Below are positions 1 through 11,555 of a DNA stretch of 64,000 nucleotides, piece after piece; positions within the stretch are counted from its first letter, which is position 1; every line of letters begins with the position of its first letter. Below the pieces are notes generated by a model that searched no databases, was not told the origin of the DNA, and worked only from the letters and a program-made list of their open reading frames with translations. Source of the DNA: Rugamonas violacea (GTDB taxonomy: Bacteria; Pseudomonadota; Gammaproteobacteria; Burkholderiales; Burkholderiaceae_D); NCBI RefSeq assembly GCF_016461825.1, contig NZ_JAEMNU010000153.1, positions 54,380-118,379 on the forward strand, in the 5' to 3' direction. The position numbers and the translations under genes are program-made.

Positions 1-53
1 AATGTCGGCACTGACCCCGGGTGATGAGCCCGTCTGGCGGGCCGGCTTGCCGC

Positions 54-1160
<1,107 letters not shown>

Positions 1161-1267
1161 GTGTTTTCCTGTCGGTATGTGGGTGGGGACCGGTACGGCG
1201 CGGACGACGCCCGTGCCGGCGCAGCGCCATGATATCAAGGCGGCGCCGGCAAGGAAAACAGTTTCGT

Positions 1268-1711
1268 TCAGGCGGCCGGGACGGCCTCGGCCAGCAGTCC
1301 GGCGACGGTGCGCCACAATTCGCGCGGCGAGGTCCACGGCTTGGGCAGGAAGGCGGCGGCGGTCGCGTCGTGCGGCGGCTGGCGCGCCGAGTAGAGCAGC
1401 ACCGGCGGCGCGTCCGGCCGCCCGTTCAGCGCGGCCAGCAGGCTGGCGCCGTCGCCGTCGGGCAGGTCGGGGTCGAGCACCACCAGGGCGTAGCCGCCGT
1501 CCTGGATGGCGCGCCGCGCCTCGGCCAGCGTGGCGACGTGGGTGACGCGGGTTTCCGGCACCAGCAGGGTGGCCAGCACCAGGGCGGCGTCGCCGTCGCC
1601 GTCGATGTGCAGCACGCGCGGCGCCAGCGGCAGCACCAGGCCGGCGCTGGACGGCGCCGCGGCAAGCCCGTCGAGCGGGTCGCTGAAAAAGGCAAAGTGG
1701 TCGTCTATCAT
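1268..1711 (-). CDS. stand-alone response-regulator receiver domain protein
   Basis: A 147-aa single receiver (REC) domain without an output domain. The acidic cluster HIDGDGD, the phospho-acceptor region LVVLDPDLPDGDG, the switch Ser in LLYSAR and the conserved Lys in FLPKPW are all present, so it should be phosphorylatable. The start at 1711 is chosen because GGGGAACAG precedes ATG; the longer open frame up to 1984 is low-complexity Pro/Arg-rich leader. It may act as a phosphate sink or an adaptor. No histidine kinase is adjacent; the next gene upstream on the same strand is the ANTAR regulator. Partner unknown. Confidence 0.75.
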   Translation of the reverse strand: MIDDHFAFFSDPLDGLAAAPSSAGLVLPLAPRVLHIDGDGDAALVLATLLVPETRVTHVATLAEARRAIQDGGYALVVLDPDLPDGDGASLLAALNGRPDAPPVLLYSARQPPHDATAAAFLPKPWTSPRELWRTVAGLLAEAVPAA

Positions 1712-1921
1712 CTGTTCCCCGCGGGCGGCAAGCGCCGGTCGTCGGCCGGGCCAAAGGCGCCGGACGGACTGGCTGATGTTATGGATGGGTGCCGGCGGAG
1801 CTGGGCCGAACTGTGCTGACGTGGCCGCAGGTGAGGGGCGGCCGCAATGTTGCGTGTGCGGCGCGCGGCGGGGGGCTGGTGGCCCCGGCGTACGCGCCGT
1901 TGATTGATCTGTGACCTGTCT

Positions 1922-1949
1922 AGTGTACAACACGATGGCGACAATACAA
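1922..1949 (-). promoter_or_regulatory. candidate sigma70 promoter inside an inverted repeat
   Basis: Read on the minus strand, TTGTAT and TACACT are separated by 16 bases and lie about 210 bases upstream of the receiver gene start at 1711. A perfect 8-base inverted repeat, TACAACAC (1926-1933) and GTGTTGTA (1965-1972), brackets the -35 box and could be an operator. The match is by eye only. Confidence 0.35.
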
Positions 1950-1990
1950 GTGTCGCGGAAAAAAGTGTTGTAGCGCGGAATCAACCGGCG

Positions 1991-2036
1991 CCTGTACCTG
2001 TACCTGCACCGGTACCGGCGCCGGTACCGGCGCTGA
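1991..2036. repeat. hexanucleotide tandem repeat ending in a 22-base perfect palindrome
   Basis: About seven consecutive hexamers (CCTGTA, CCTGTA, CCTGCA, CCGGTA, CCGGCG, CCGGTA, CCGGCG) lie in the 358-base gap between the two response-regulator genes. Positions 2009-2030 read identically on both strands. It sits about 35 bases beyond the stop of the ANTAR gene, so the palindrome could form a 3' hairpin, although no T-run follows. The rest of the gap (1712-2069) shows only the promoter candidate at 1922-1949. Confidence 0.8.
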
Positions 2037-2069
2037 CGCCGTCACCGGGCCGATGCCACGCCTGCCCGG

Positions 2070-2699
2070 CTATTTTTTCAGCCGGCCGTTGAAGGCGGCG
2101 TGCAGGCCGTTCAGGGTCTCTTCGGCGGCCAGCAGCTGCTCGGCCACCTCGTTGACCTTGCGCCGGCTGGAGCGGGCGTGGTCGCGCAGCACCTCGAAGG
2201 CGGTGTTGCGGTCGGTCTGGAACTTGCACATCAGCAGGCCGACGGTCAGGCTGGTCTCGCGTCCGGCGGCCAGCGCGGCGTTCAGGTTGAGCTCGGTGCG
2301 GCGCAGTTGGCGGATCTCGTCGGCGCGCGCCAGGCCGGCCTGGAAAGCCGGCAGCAGCTGCTTCTCGTCGACCGGCTTGACCAGGAAACCGACGGCGCCG
2401 TAATCGGCGGCCTGCTTGCTCAGGTCGGCGTCGCCACGGCCGGACAGGAACATGAACGGCACCGAAGTGGTCGCGTGCAACTGCTTGGCCAGCTCCATGC
2501 CGGACATGCCGGGCATGTGGATGTCGAGCAGCGCCAGGTCGGGCTCGCGCACGGCGATCAGCGCCAGCGCCGCCTCGGCCGAGGCGGCCGTCACCGTGTC
2601 GTGGCCGGCGTGGCGCAACACGGCGCTGAGGAATTCGAGCAACAGCAGATCGTCGTCGACGATCAGGATCAGGCGTTTGGTGTCGGCGCGTGCGCTCAT
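2070..2699 (-). CDS. response regulator with C-terminal ANTAR RNA-binding domain
   Basis: 209 aa. Residues 1 to about 125 form a receiver domain: VDDD acidic pocket, phospho-acceptor Asp in LALLDIHMPGMSG, switch Ser in FLSGRGD, Lys in FLVKPVD. Residues about 150-195 form an ANTAR domain (SLTVGLLMCKFQTDRNTAFE, then DHARSSRRKV), the coiled-coil/three-helix module that binds paired hairpins in leader RNAs and prevents termination (AmiR/NasR type). It lies 66 bases downstream of thiE on the same strand, so read-through from the thiamin operon is possible. No kinase is adjacent and I found no paired-hairpin target leader nearby. Confidence 0.88.
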   Translation of the reverse strand: MSARADTKRLILIVDDDLLLLEFLSAVLRHAGHDTVTAASAEAALALIAVREPDLALLDIHMPGMSGMELAKQLHATTSVPFMFLSGRGDADLSKQAADYGAVGFLVKPVDEKQLLPAFQAGLARADEIRQLRRTELNLNAALAAGRETSLTVGLLMCKFQTDRNTAFEVLRDHARSSRRKVNEVAEQLLAAEETLNGLHAAFNGRLKK

Positions 2700-2765
2700 G
2701 GCGGGATAATCTTATATTAAAATCAACACCCCATTATAGGACCGAATCGCCCGGCCCCGGCGCAT

Positions 2766-3476
2766 TTATGCGCCCCTGTTGCGCGCCGAAAACAACGCGT
2801 TGAACTGGCCGACCGCCAGCACCACGTCGTCGGCCAGGTAGACGCTGCTGATGGCGGCCACCAGGTCGGCGCCGCGCGCCACCAGCGGCGCCGCGTTGGC
2901 CGGCGTCATGCCGCCGATCACCACGCCGGGCACGCCGATGCAGGCGGCCGCCTGCCCGACTATGTCCGCCGAGGTGGTCACGGCGTACTGCTTGACGCGC
3001 GACGGGTAGAAGCCGCCGAAGGCGACATAGCTGGCGCCGGCCGCCTCGGCCGCGACGGCGCGCGGCAGGTCGCCGTAGCAGGAGGCGCCGACGATCTTGT
3101 CCGGCCCCAGCGCGGCGCGCACGGCGGCCACGCCGGCGTCGGTGCCGCCGACGTGGACGCCGTCGGCGCCAAGCTGTTGACAGAGTTCGGTGTGGTCGTT
3201 GATCACCAGCGGCACGCCATAGCGCCGGCACAGGGCCAGCAGCGCGCGCGCCTGCCGCTCGCGCAGCGCCGGCGCGGCGTCCTTGTGGCGGTACTGCAGC
3301 AGGGCGACGCCGGCGGCCAGCGCCTGCTCGGTGACGGCCAGCAGGCGCTCGGTGTCGTCCCAGTTGGGGGTGACCAGATACAGTCCCCGCTTGATACTCG
3401 GCTTAATACTCGACTTAATACTCGGCTCAATGCTCGGCTTGATGCTGGGCTTGCTGCTCGGCTGAATGCTTGACAT
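2766..3476 (-). CDS. thiE: thiamine-phosphate synthase
   Basis: Joins HMP-pyrophosphate and thiazole phosphate to give thiamin phosphate. The catalytic core begins near residue 29 (RGLYLVTPNWDD) and shows the family landmarks LLQYRHKDA, INDHTELC, GADGVHVGG, AFGGFYPS and VIGGMTPANA. At 236 aa it is longer than the usual roughly 210 because residues 1-28 are a run of tetrapeptides (PSIK-like) encoded by a 12-base tandem repeat that begins at the start codon. No other Met or GTG start lies between the repeat and the core, so the repeat is probably translated. Last gene of the thi operon, 38 bases after thiD. Confidence 0.93.
   Translation of the reverse strand: MSSIQPSSKPSIKPSIEPSIKSSIKPSIKRGLYLVTPNWDDTERLLAVTEQALAAGVALLQYRHKDAAPALRERQARALLALCRRYGVPLVINDHTELCQQLGADGVHVGGTDAGVAAVRAALGPDKIVGASCYGDLPRAVAAEAAGASYVAFGGFYPSRVKQYAVTTSADIVGQAAACIGVPGVVIGGMTPANAAPLVARGADLVAAISSVYLADDVVLAVGQFNALFSARNRGA
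3391..3474 (-). repeat. 12-bp in-frame tandem repeat at the thiE start
   Basis: Seven 12-base units, such as TTGATACTCGGC and TTAATACTCGAC as written on the plus strand, abut the thiE ATG and encode SSIQ-PSSK-PSIK-PSIE-PSIK-SSIK-PSIK. Units differ by a few bases each, so the array is diverged. The period of exactly four codons keeps the frame if units are gained or lost. Confidence 0.92.
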
Positions 3477-3514
3477 GGTGTTCTCTCTCGAATGGGGTGG
3501 TGAGGCCGGCCGGC

Positions 3515-4336
3515 TCAGCGGCGCGGCACGCGCTGGCCGTCGGCGATGGCGTAGGAGTCGGCCAGGGTGTGATGGCAGTATTGCTGGGCGCGTTGCAGCG
3601 CGCGCTCCATCGTCAGGCCCTGGGCCAGCAAGCCGGCGCAGGCCGAGGCCAGGGTGCAGCCACTGCCGTGGAAGCCGCCGGCCAGGCGCTGCCAGCGCCA
3701 GTGCTGCTCGCGGCCGGCGCCATACCAGCGGTTGACGACAACGCCGCTGTCGTCGTCATGGCCGCCGGTGACCAGCACATGGCGACAGCCGCGCGCGCGC
3801 AGCGCCGCCGCCTGGGCGGCCGGCGTGTCCTGCCCGGTCAGCGCGCGCGCCTCGGGGCCGTTCGGCGTCAGCAACGTCACCAGCGGCAGCAACGGCGCCA
3901 GCGCCAGCGCGGCGTCGTCGCGCGACAGCAGGTCGCCGTGGCCGCTGGCCAGCACCGGATCGAGCACCACCGGCAGCTGCGGCTGCAATTGGCGCAGGCG
4001 TTCGATCAGGCCGGCGATCACGCGGGCGTTGGCGGCGCTGCCGGGGATGCCGATCTTGACGGCGGCGATGGCGATCTTGTCGATCAACACCTCGGCCTGG
4101 CGCAGCAGCAGCGCCGGCGCCACCGGCTCGACGGCGTGGACGCGGTCGTTGTCCTGCGCCGTCAGCGCCGTCACCACCGTCAACGCGTGGGCGCCCTGGG
4201 CGGCGATGGCCTGCAGGTCGGCCGCCACGCCGGCGCCGCCGGACGGGTCGACGCCGGCGAACACCAGCACGGCGGCGCGCCGTTCGCCGCCGCGCCGCTC
4301 GGCGCCGACGCCAACGCCGCCGCCGGCCATGCTCAT
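3515..4336 (-). CDS. thiD: hydroxymethylpyrimidine / phosphomethylpyrimidine kinase
   Basis: Phosphorylates HMP and HMP-phosphate to HMP-pyrophosphate for ThiE. 273 aa, ribokinase fold. The substrate-binding motif [17 protein letters not shown] lies near the N-terminus, followed by [12 protein letters not shown] and [13 protein letters not shown]. The C-terminal anion-hole/base motif is [12 protein letters not shown], with the catalytic Cys. The start at 4336 is chosen because its ATG overlaps the thiG stop (ATGA), which suggests translational coupling. It comes between thiG and thiE in the operon. Confidence 0.93.
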   Translation of the reverse strand: MSMAGGGVGVGAERRGGERRAAVLVFAGVDPSGGAGVAADLQAIAAQGAHALTVVTALTAQDNDRVHAVEPVAPALLLRQAEVLIDKIAIAAVKIGIPGSAANARVIAGLIERLRQLQPQLPVVLDPVLASGHGDLLSRDDAALALAPLLPLVTLLTPNGPEARALTGQDTPAAQAAALRARGCRHVLVTGGHDDDSGVVVNRWYGAGREQHWRWQRLAGGFHGSGCTLASACAGLLAQGLTMERALQRAQQYCHHTLADSYAIADGQRVPRR

Positions 4337-5124
4337 GCCAGCCGGCCGGCCATCGGCGACGACGGCGAGGCGGCGAAGCGCTTGCCGATGCGGCCGGCGA
4401 GGAAGGCCTCGCGGCCGGCCTGCACGCCCAGGCGCATGGCGCGCGCCATGCGGATCGGGTCGCGCGCGCCGGCGATGGCGGTGTTCATCAACACACCGTC
4501 GCAGCCCAGCTCCATGGCGATGGCGGCGTCCGAGGCGGTGCCGACACCGGCGTCGACCAGCACCGGCACCGTGGCCTGCTCGATAATCAGCGACAGGTTC
4601 CATGGGTTGAGGATGCCCATGCCGGAGCCGATCAACGAGGCCAGCGGCATCACCGCGACGCAGCCGATCTGTTCGAGCAGCTTGGCCTGGATCGGATCGT
4701 CGCTGCAGTAGACCATCACGTCGAAGCCGTCGCGCACCAGCGCCTCGGCGGCGACCAAGGTCTCCGGCATGTGCGGGAACAGGGTCTTCTCGTCGCCCAG
4801 CACCTCCAGCTTGACCAGCTTGTGGCCGTTGAGCAGTTCGCGCGCCATCTGCAAGGTGTAGATGGCGTCCTTGGCGGTGTAGCAGCCGGCCGTGTTGGGC
4901 AGGATGGTGTACTGCGACGGCGGCAGCACGTCGAGCAGGCTGGGCGCCTTCGGGTCCTGGCCGATGTTGACGCGGCGGATCGCCACCGTGATGATCTCGG
5001 CGCCGGCGGCGTCGGTCGCCTCGCGGGTCTGCGCCAGGTCCTTGTACTTGCCGCTGCCGACCAGCAGGCGCGAGGTGTAGGTCTTGCCGGCGATGGTCAG
5101 CAGGTCTTGGTTTGCTTGTGTCAT
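4333..5124 (-). CDS. thiG: thiazole synthase
   Basis: Forms the thiazole phosphate ring from deoxyxylulose 5-phosphate, dehydroglycine and ThiS thiocarboxylate. 263 aa TIM barrel with N-terminal LLVGSGKY, the Schiff-base Lys in LVKLEVLGD, the phosphate-binding loop LIGSGMGI and [23 protein letters not shown] stretch precedes the ATG. Its stop overlaps the thiD start. A 71-base palindromic element lies between thiS and thiG, where other species often have thiO or no gap. Confidence 0.96.
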   Translation of the reverse strand: MTQANQDLLTIAGKTYTSRLLVGSGKYKDLAQTREATDAAGAEIITVAIRRVNIGQDPKAPSLLDVLPPSQYTILPNTAGCYTAKDAIYTLQMARELLNGHKLVKLEVLGDEKTLFPHMPETLVAAEALVRDGFDVMVYCSDDPIQAKLLEQIGCVAVMPLASLIGSGMGILNPWNLSLIIEQATVPVLVDAGVGTASDAAIAMELGCDGVLMNTAIAGARDPIRMARAMRLGVQAGREAFLAGRIGKRFAASPSSPMAGRLA

Positions 5125-5168
5125 ATTCGTTCTCCTATATGGGTTTGCCGGCCGCCTGGCAAATTGCG

Positions 5169-5239
5169 AAAACCCAGCGGCATAGATCTGGGGTCGGACC
5201 CGGCGGGTCCGACCCCGGCTCTCCGCCTTTGGGTGGTTT
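5169..5239. repeat. nested palindromic element, copy 1 (thiS-thiG gap)
   Basis: The core at 5190-5216 is a perfect 12-base inverted repeat (GGGGTCGGACCC ... GGGTCCGACCCC) with a 3-base loop. It is flanked by outer arms AAAACCCA..GGC and GCC..TGGGTGGTTT. The same architecture occurs at 7692-7761, 14421-14509, 31018-31072 and 34464-34547. Confidence 0.9.
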
Positions 5240-5275
5240 CAGCGCCGCCGGCAGCTTGAATTGGCGGCCCTGGGC

Positions 5276-5479
5276 TTAGCCGCCGCCGATGGCGCGCACG
5301 ATCTCGACCTTGTCCTGCGGCTGCAGCACGCGCTGCGGCCACTGCTGGCGCGGCACCACGCTGCGGTTGACCGCCAGCGCCAGCGCCTGGCCGCCCAGGT
5401 CAAGGGCCTCGATCAGCGCCGCCAGCGTGTGCTGCGGCGGCACCGCGCGCGGCGCGCCATTGAGTTCGATGTCGATCAT
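5276..5479 (-). CDS. thiS: sulfur carrier protein ThiS
   Basis: 67-aa ubiquitin-fold sulfur carrier. The C-terminal Gly-Gly, here AIGGG at the very end, is the residue pair adenylated and thiocarboxylated to deliver sulfur to ThiG. The N-terminal strand MIDIELNGAP is typical. It begins 7 bases after thiC and is followed, after a palindromic element, by thiG. No thiF or thiO lies nearby, so the adenylating enzyme and the glycine oxidase must be encoded elsewhere. Confidence 0.93.
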   Translation of the reverse strand: MIDIELNGAPRAVPPQHTLAALIEALDLGGQALALAVNRSVVPRQQWPQRVLQPQDKVEIVRAIGGG

Positions 5480-5486
5480 CGCGGCC

Positions 5487-7761
<2,275 letters not shown>

Positions 7762-7846
7762 GCTCGGTTTACGCCTGTCGGTTTTCTCAGTTTGCGCCTG
7801 TGGATTTTCCTAATGTAGCGGCATTCGCGCGCGGCATCCGGCAAGG

Positions 7847-9358
7847 CTAGACCTTGAACACGCTGACGATCTGCGCCAGGCCGGCGGCCTGCTCGTTCAT
7901 CGACTGGGCGGCGGCGGCGGCCTGCTCCACCAGCGCGGCGTTCTGCTGGGTCATATTGTCCATCTCGGCGATGGCGTCGTTGATCTGGTCGATGCCCGAG
8001 CTCTGCTCCTGGCTGGCCGAGCTGATCTCGGCGACGATGTCGGTGACCCGGCGCACGCTGTCGACCACCTTGTCCATGGTGCTGCCGGTCATCTCGACCA
8101 GGCGCTCGCCGGCGGCGACCTTTTCGGCCGAGGTGTTGATCAGTTCCTTGATCTCGCGCGCCGCCGAGGCCGAGCGCTGCGCCAGGTTGCGCACCTCGGA
8201 GGCGACCACGGCGAAGCCACGGCCCTGCTCGCCGGCACGGGCCGCCTCGACGGCGGCGTTCAGCGCCAGGATGTTCGTCTGGAAGGCGATGCCGTCGATC
8301 ACGCTGATGATGTCGCTGATCTGCTTGGACGATTCGTTGATCGCGCCCATCGTCTCGACCACCTGGCCGACCGCCCGGCCGGCCTGGGTCGCCACGTCCG
8401 AGGCGGAGATCGCCAGCTGGTTGGCCTGGCGCGCGTTGTCGGCGTTCTGCCGCACGGTCGAGGTCATCTCCTCCATGGTCGAGGCGGTCTCCTCCAGCGC
8501 GCCGGCCTGCTGCTCGGTGCGGGCCGACAGGTCGTGGTTGCCGGCCGAGATTTCACCCGAGGCGGTGGAGATGGAATTGGCGTCGCTGCGCACCTGGCTG
8601 ACGATGCGCGCCAGGTTGTCGCGCATCGCCTGGATGGCGAACAGCAGGCTGGACTTGTCGGCCGGCGCCAGCGTGATCGGCGTGGTCAGGTCGCCCTGGG
8701 CGATCTGGCCGACGATGCCGACGGCGTACTCCGGCTCGCCGCCCAGCTGGCCGAGGATGCGGCGCAGCATATGCCAGGCCAGGCCGCCGACCACCACCAT
8801 CAGGGACAGGCCCAGGCCGAGCAGGATGGTGGCCTGCTTCCAGAAGCGCTGGTTGATGTCGTCGATATAGGCGCCGGTGCCGATCATCCAGTTCCACGGG
8901 GCGAACTTGGTCACGGCGTACATCTTGGCGACCTTTTCCTTGACGCCCGGACGGGTGCCCTCCTGCTCGACGATGCCGATGCGCGCCTTGGCGATGGCGG
9001 CGCGGTAACCGTCGCCGCTCTCCTTGCTCTGCGGCTTGCCGACGCGCTTGGGGTCGGGGTGGGCGATCAGCACATCGGCGCTGGCTTCGCGCACGAAGTA
9101 GTACATCTCGTCCTTGTGGAAGCCGTTGAGCGACTGCACCGCCAGGCGCTGCGCGTCCTCGCGGCTCATCTTGCCCGACTGTTCGAGGGCGTAAGCCTGT
9201 TCCACCGAGGCGTTGGCCAGTTCGACCAGGTTGCTCAGTTGCGCGGTGCGCTCCTCCATCATGGTCGCGCGCAGGGCGATCAGCGAGACGGTGGCGATGG
9301 CGAGGATGCCGAGCAAGGTGGCGGCGCAAAGAAGAAGTATACGGGTGCTGAGTTTCAT
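7847..9358 (-). CDS. methyl-accepting chemotaxis protein with single Cache sensor
   Basis: 503-aa inner-membrane chemoreceptor. TM1 lies at about residues 6-28. A periplasmic single-Cache domain follows (about 30-185; [36 protein letters not shown]). TM2 is at about 188-208 and a HAMP domain follows. The cytoplasmic signalling domain has the highly conserved hairpin tip [20 protein letters not shown] and [19 protein letters not shown]. No C-terminal CheR-binding pentapeptide (it ends SVFKV). Start at 9358 after GAGAGATCGAC. The ligand cannot be deduced; pairing with a neighbour is not evident. Confidence 0.95.
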   Translation of the reverse strand: MKLSTRILLLCAATLLGILAIATVSLIALRATMMEERTAQLSNLVELANASVEQAYALEQSGKMSREDAQRLAVQSLNGFHKDEMYYFVREASADVLIAHPDPKRVGKPQSKESGDGYRAAIAKARIGIVEQEGTRPGVKEKVAKMYAVTKFAPWNWMIGTGAYIDDINQRFWKQATILLGLGLSLMVVVGGLAWHMLRRILGQLGGEPEYAVGIVGQIAQGDLTTPITLAPADKSSLLFAIQAMRDNLARIVSQVRSDANSISTASGEISAGNHDLSARTEQQAGALEETASTMEEMTSTVRQNADNARQANQLAISASDVATQAGRAVGQVVETMGAINESSKQISDIISVIDGIAFQTNILALNAAVEAARAGEQGRGFAVVASEVRNLAQRSASAAREIKELINTSAEKVAAGERLVEMTGSTMDKVVDSVRRVTDIVAEISSASQEQSSGIDQINDAIAEMDNMTQQNAALVEQAAAAAQSMNEQAAGLAQIVSVFKV

Positions 9359-9588
9359 GTCGATCTCTCGTGTGGATGGCCGCTGTGGTCTGGCCAAGCA
9401 GGAGGAGCCGGCGCGGAAGGGCCGGGCCTGGAATACCGCACAGGGGGGCGCCATGGATAATGGGGCCTGTGCGGAAAAGTGATTTCAGGCAACAGTATAA
9501 CAGTTGCGGGGAAATTCAGCTCGGCAAGGCGGAGAAAACGGCGGGCCGGCGGCCGCGCCGGGCCGCCGGTGTTGCGAAACGGGGAAAG

Positions 9589-9612
9589 GGACGGCCAAGG
9601 CCTTGACCGTCC
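9589..9612 (-). terminator. candidate hairpin terminator of the M28 peptidase gene
   Basis: GGACGGTCAAGG followed directly by CCTTGGCCGTCC on the minus strand (11 of 12 pairs), then CTTTCCCC. It lies 38 bases past the stop of the peptidase gene. The T content is weak. Confidence 0.4.
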
Positions 9613-9649
9613 TGCCAAGATTGCCCCGCCGGCGCGGCGGCAAGGCGCG

Positions 9650-11233
9650 CTATTGCGGCCGGTAGGTCAGCGTCAAGGTGTAGCTGGACGCGCTGTAACC
9701 GTTGAGCAGCACATACAGGTCGCCGTTGGCGTTGACGGCGACGCTGCAGGTCTCGCTGCTGGTCGGGCCATCCGACTTGCAGTCGTAGCTGCTGGTGCTC
9801 GGCGCGCTGCCATTGCGCACGTACAGGTCGGTGTCGCCGCTGCCGCTCAGGGTGGCGGCGAAGCTGCCGCCGGCGGCCACCTTGAACGGACCGTAGTTCT
9901 TCTTCTGCCCCTTGCTCAGGCTGCCGCTGAAGGTTTCCGTGCGGTCGCCCGGCGGCGTCACGCCGGGACCGTCGCTGCCCAACTCGACGGCGTAGGCCAG
10001 CGCCATGCGGGCGAACTTGAGGGCGTTGTCGGCCTGGTTGCCGGAGTTGGCGTAGGTGTCGTTGGCGCTGTGGATGTAGGGGTTGTCCTGGCCCAGCGTG
10101 GTCTCGAAGGGCATCGAGCTCCAGTAGCCCTGCGCCGTCCACGAGGCGTGGTCGGAACAGGCGTAGCCGCACTGGTCGTAGCCGATTTTCAAGGTCGGCA
10201 GATAGGCGCCGATCAGCTTGACGACGAAGTCGTTCTGCGCGCTGTCGGTGTAGTCGGTGTACATGTAGATGTCGTAGGGCGAGCCCTTGTAGTTGGTCAT
10301 GTCGAGCTGCATCACGCCGACCACCTTGACGTTGTTGTTCTTGTGGTTCAAGGCGATGTCCTGCGAGCCGCGCAGGCCGACCTCCTCGGCGGCGTAGCCG
10401 ATCAGCTTGATGGTGCGGCGCGGATGGTAGCCGCCCGCCACCATCGCCCGCAGCACCTCGGTCAGGCTGGCCACGCCGGAGGCGTCGTCGTCGGCGCCGG
10501 GCGCGCGCGTGGTCTCGCTGGTGCCGTTCTGGTTGATCGAGTCGAGGTGGCCGCCCAGCACGATCACTTCGCTGCCGTTGTCGCTGCCGGCGATGGTCAG
10601 GATCACCGACTTCTGCGGATAGGCGGAATGGCTGAACTGGCTCACCGTGATGTCGCTGCGGCCGGCGGCGATGCTGGTCCAGCGCTGCTTCAGCCAGTCC
10701 GAGGCGTTGACGCCGTTGTTGGTGGTGTAGTAGCGGTTGGCGAAGGCCGACATGTCGACGATGGTCTGGCCGATATTGCTCGCCTGCATTTGCGCCAGCA
10801 TCGGGTTGACCACGCTCTGCTGGTCGATCACATACGACGGCCGGGGCGTGGCCAGCAAGCTGGTCTTCAACGGCGGACTCAGCGCGGACAGCCCGGCCGC
10901 CTCGCTGGGGTGGTACATGAAGCCGCCGCAGCGGTGCAGCTCCTTGTGCACGGCGGCCGACAGGCCGAGCATCTGCTGTTCGTCGACCTCGACCAGGTGG
11001 ACCCGCTCCTGGCCGCTGCGCTGGCCCGGCGCCGACTGGGTTTGCGTGGCGCGGCTTTCGCGCGCGATCGCCTGCGGCGCGACCTTTTGCAACTGGCTGT
11101 AGGCGGCGTCGCCGACGGTGATCCAGATCTTGTTCGACTGCGTGCTCGACTGCGTGCTCGACTGCGCGGCGGCGTGAGCGCTGGTGCCGGCCAACAGGCC
11201 GGCCAGCAGCACGGCGATGAGGCGTGGGGTCAT
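9650..11233 (-). CDS. secreted M28 family zinc aminopeptidase with C-terminal PPC domain
   Basis: About 527 aa. A signal peptide (MTPRLIAVLLAGLLAGTSAHA) is followed by a (SSTQ)n linker and a propeptide-like region. The catalytic M28 domain spans about 190-410. Zinc-site motifs are visible: GGHLDS, PGADDDASG, AAEEVG (catalytic Glu), QLDM and IHSANDTY; CGYACSD may form a disulfide. Residues about 425-525 are a bacterial pre-peptidase C-terminal (PPC) beta domain, usually removed after export. The ATG at 11233 is preferred to the one at 11239 because AAGGAG directly abuts the latter, leaving no spacing, but sits 6 bases from the former. Probably extracellular; closest class is leucyl/aminopeptidase S. 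Confidence 0.92.
   Translation of the reverse strand: MTPRLIAVLLAGLLAGTSAHAAAQSSTQSSTQSNKIWITVGDAAYSQLQKVAPQAIARESRATQTQSAPGQRSGQERVHLVEVDEQQMLGLSAAVHKELHRCGGFMYHPSEAAGLSALSPPLKTSLLATPRPSYVIDQQSVVNPMLAQMQASNIGQTIVDMSAFANRYYTTNNGVNASDWLKQRWTSIAAGRSDITVSQFSHSAYPQKSVILTIAGSDNGSEVIVLGGHLDSINQNGTSETTRAPGADDDASGVASLTEVLRAMVAGGYHPRRTIKLIGYAAEEVGLRGSQDIALNHKNNNVKVVGVMQLDMTNYKGSPYDIYMYTDYTDSAQNDFVVKLIGAYLPTLKIGYDQCGYACSDHASWTAQGYWSSMPFETTLGQDNPYIHSANDTYANSGNQADNALKFARMALAYAVELGSDGPGVTPPGDRTETFSGSLSKGQKKNYGPFKVAAGGSFAATLSGSGDTDLYVRNGSAPSTSSYDCKSDGPTSSETCSVAVNANGDLYVLLNGYSASSYTLTLTYRPQ
11131..11166 (-). repeat. 12-bp in-frame tandem repeat after the M28 signal peptide
   Basis: Three near-identical 12-base units (TGCTCGACTGCG on the plus strand) encode SSTQ-SSTQ-SN immediately after the predicted signal-peptide cleavage region. 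The period of four codons matches the arrays at 3391, 32274 and 39876. Confidence 0.85.
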
Positions 11234-11482
11234 GTCCATCTCCTTGTCATCAATTGAACTTCAGGGCGGCCAACCTTATTCCATTGATGCCCGCCAGTCA
11301 AAAAAGTTGCATAAATCGACAAATAGAAGGAAAAGTCACGCTTTTTAACAGCGGCGGCGGCGCCGATGTTTGCACCGCACCAACAAAAAGCCCCCGGCCG
11401 CGCCGGCCCTCTGGCGACATTGGCAAGGTTTCAGCGCCAAATAGCCACCGATCGCGCGCGTTTGGGCGGAATTTGCGCCGGC

Positions 11483-11525
11483 GGACGCCGCCGCCGTGCG
11501 CAGGGCCGGCGGCGTCCCTTATAAT
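11483..11525 (+). promoter_or_regulatory. candidate valS promoter with upstream inverted repeat
   Basis: TATAAT at 11520-11525 lies 31 bases before the valS ATG. No good -35 is visible; instead an 11-base inverted repeat (GGACGCCGCCG at 11483-11493, CGGCGGCGTCC at 11507-11517) ends two bases before the -10 and would cover the -35 region. The remainder of the 322-base gap (11234-11482) is more AT-rich and holds no gene that I can support. Confidence 0.4.
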
Positions 11526-11555
11526 GGTTCTTTTCGCAAATTTACAAGCCAAATC

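Noticed and set aside
1161-1754. N-terminal extension of frmA (566-aa frame)
   Set aside because: Residues before MKTKAAIAW are Arg/Ala-rich and cover the neighbouring receiver gene; the family length fits the start at 1160.
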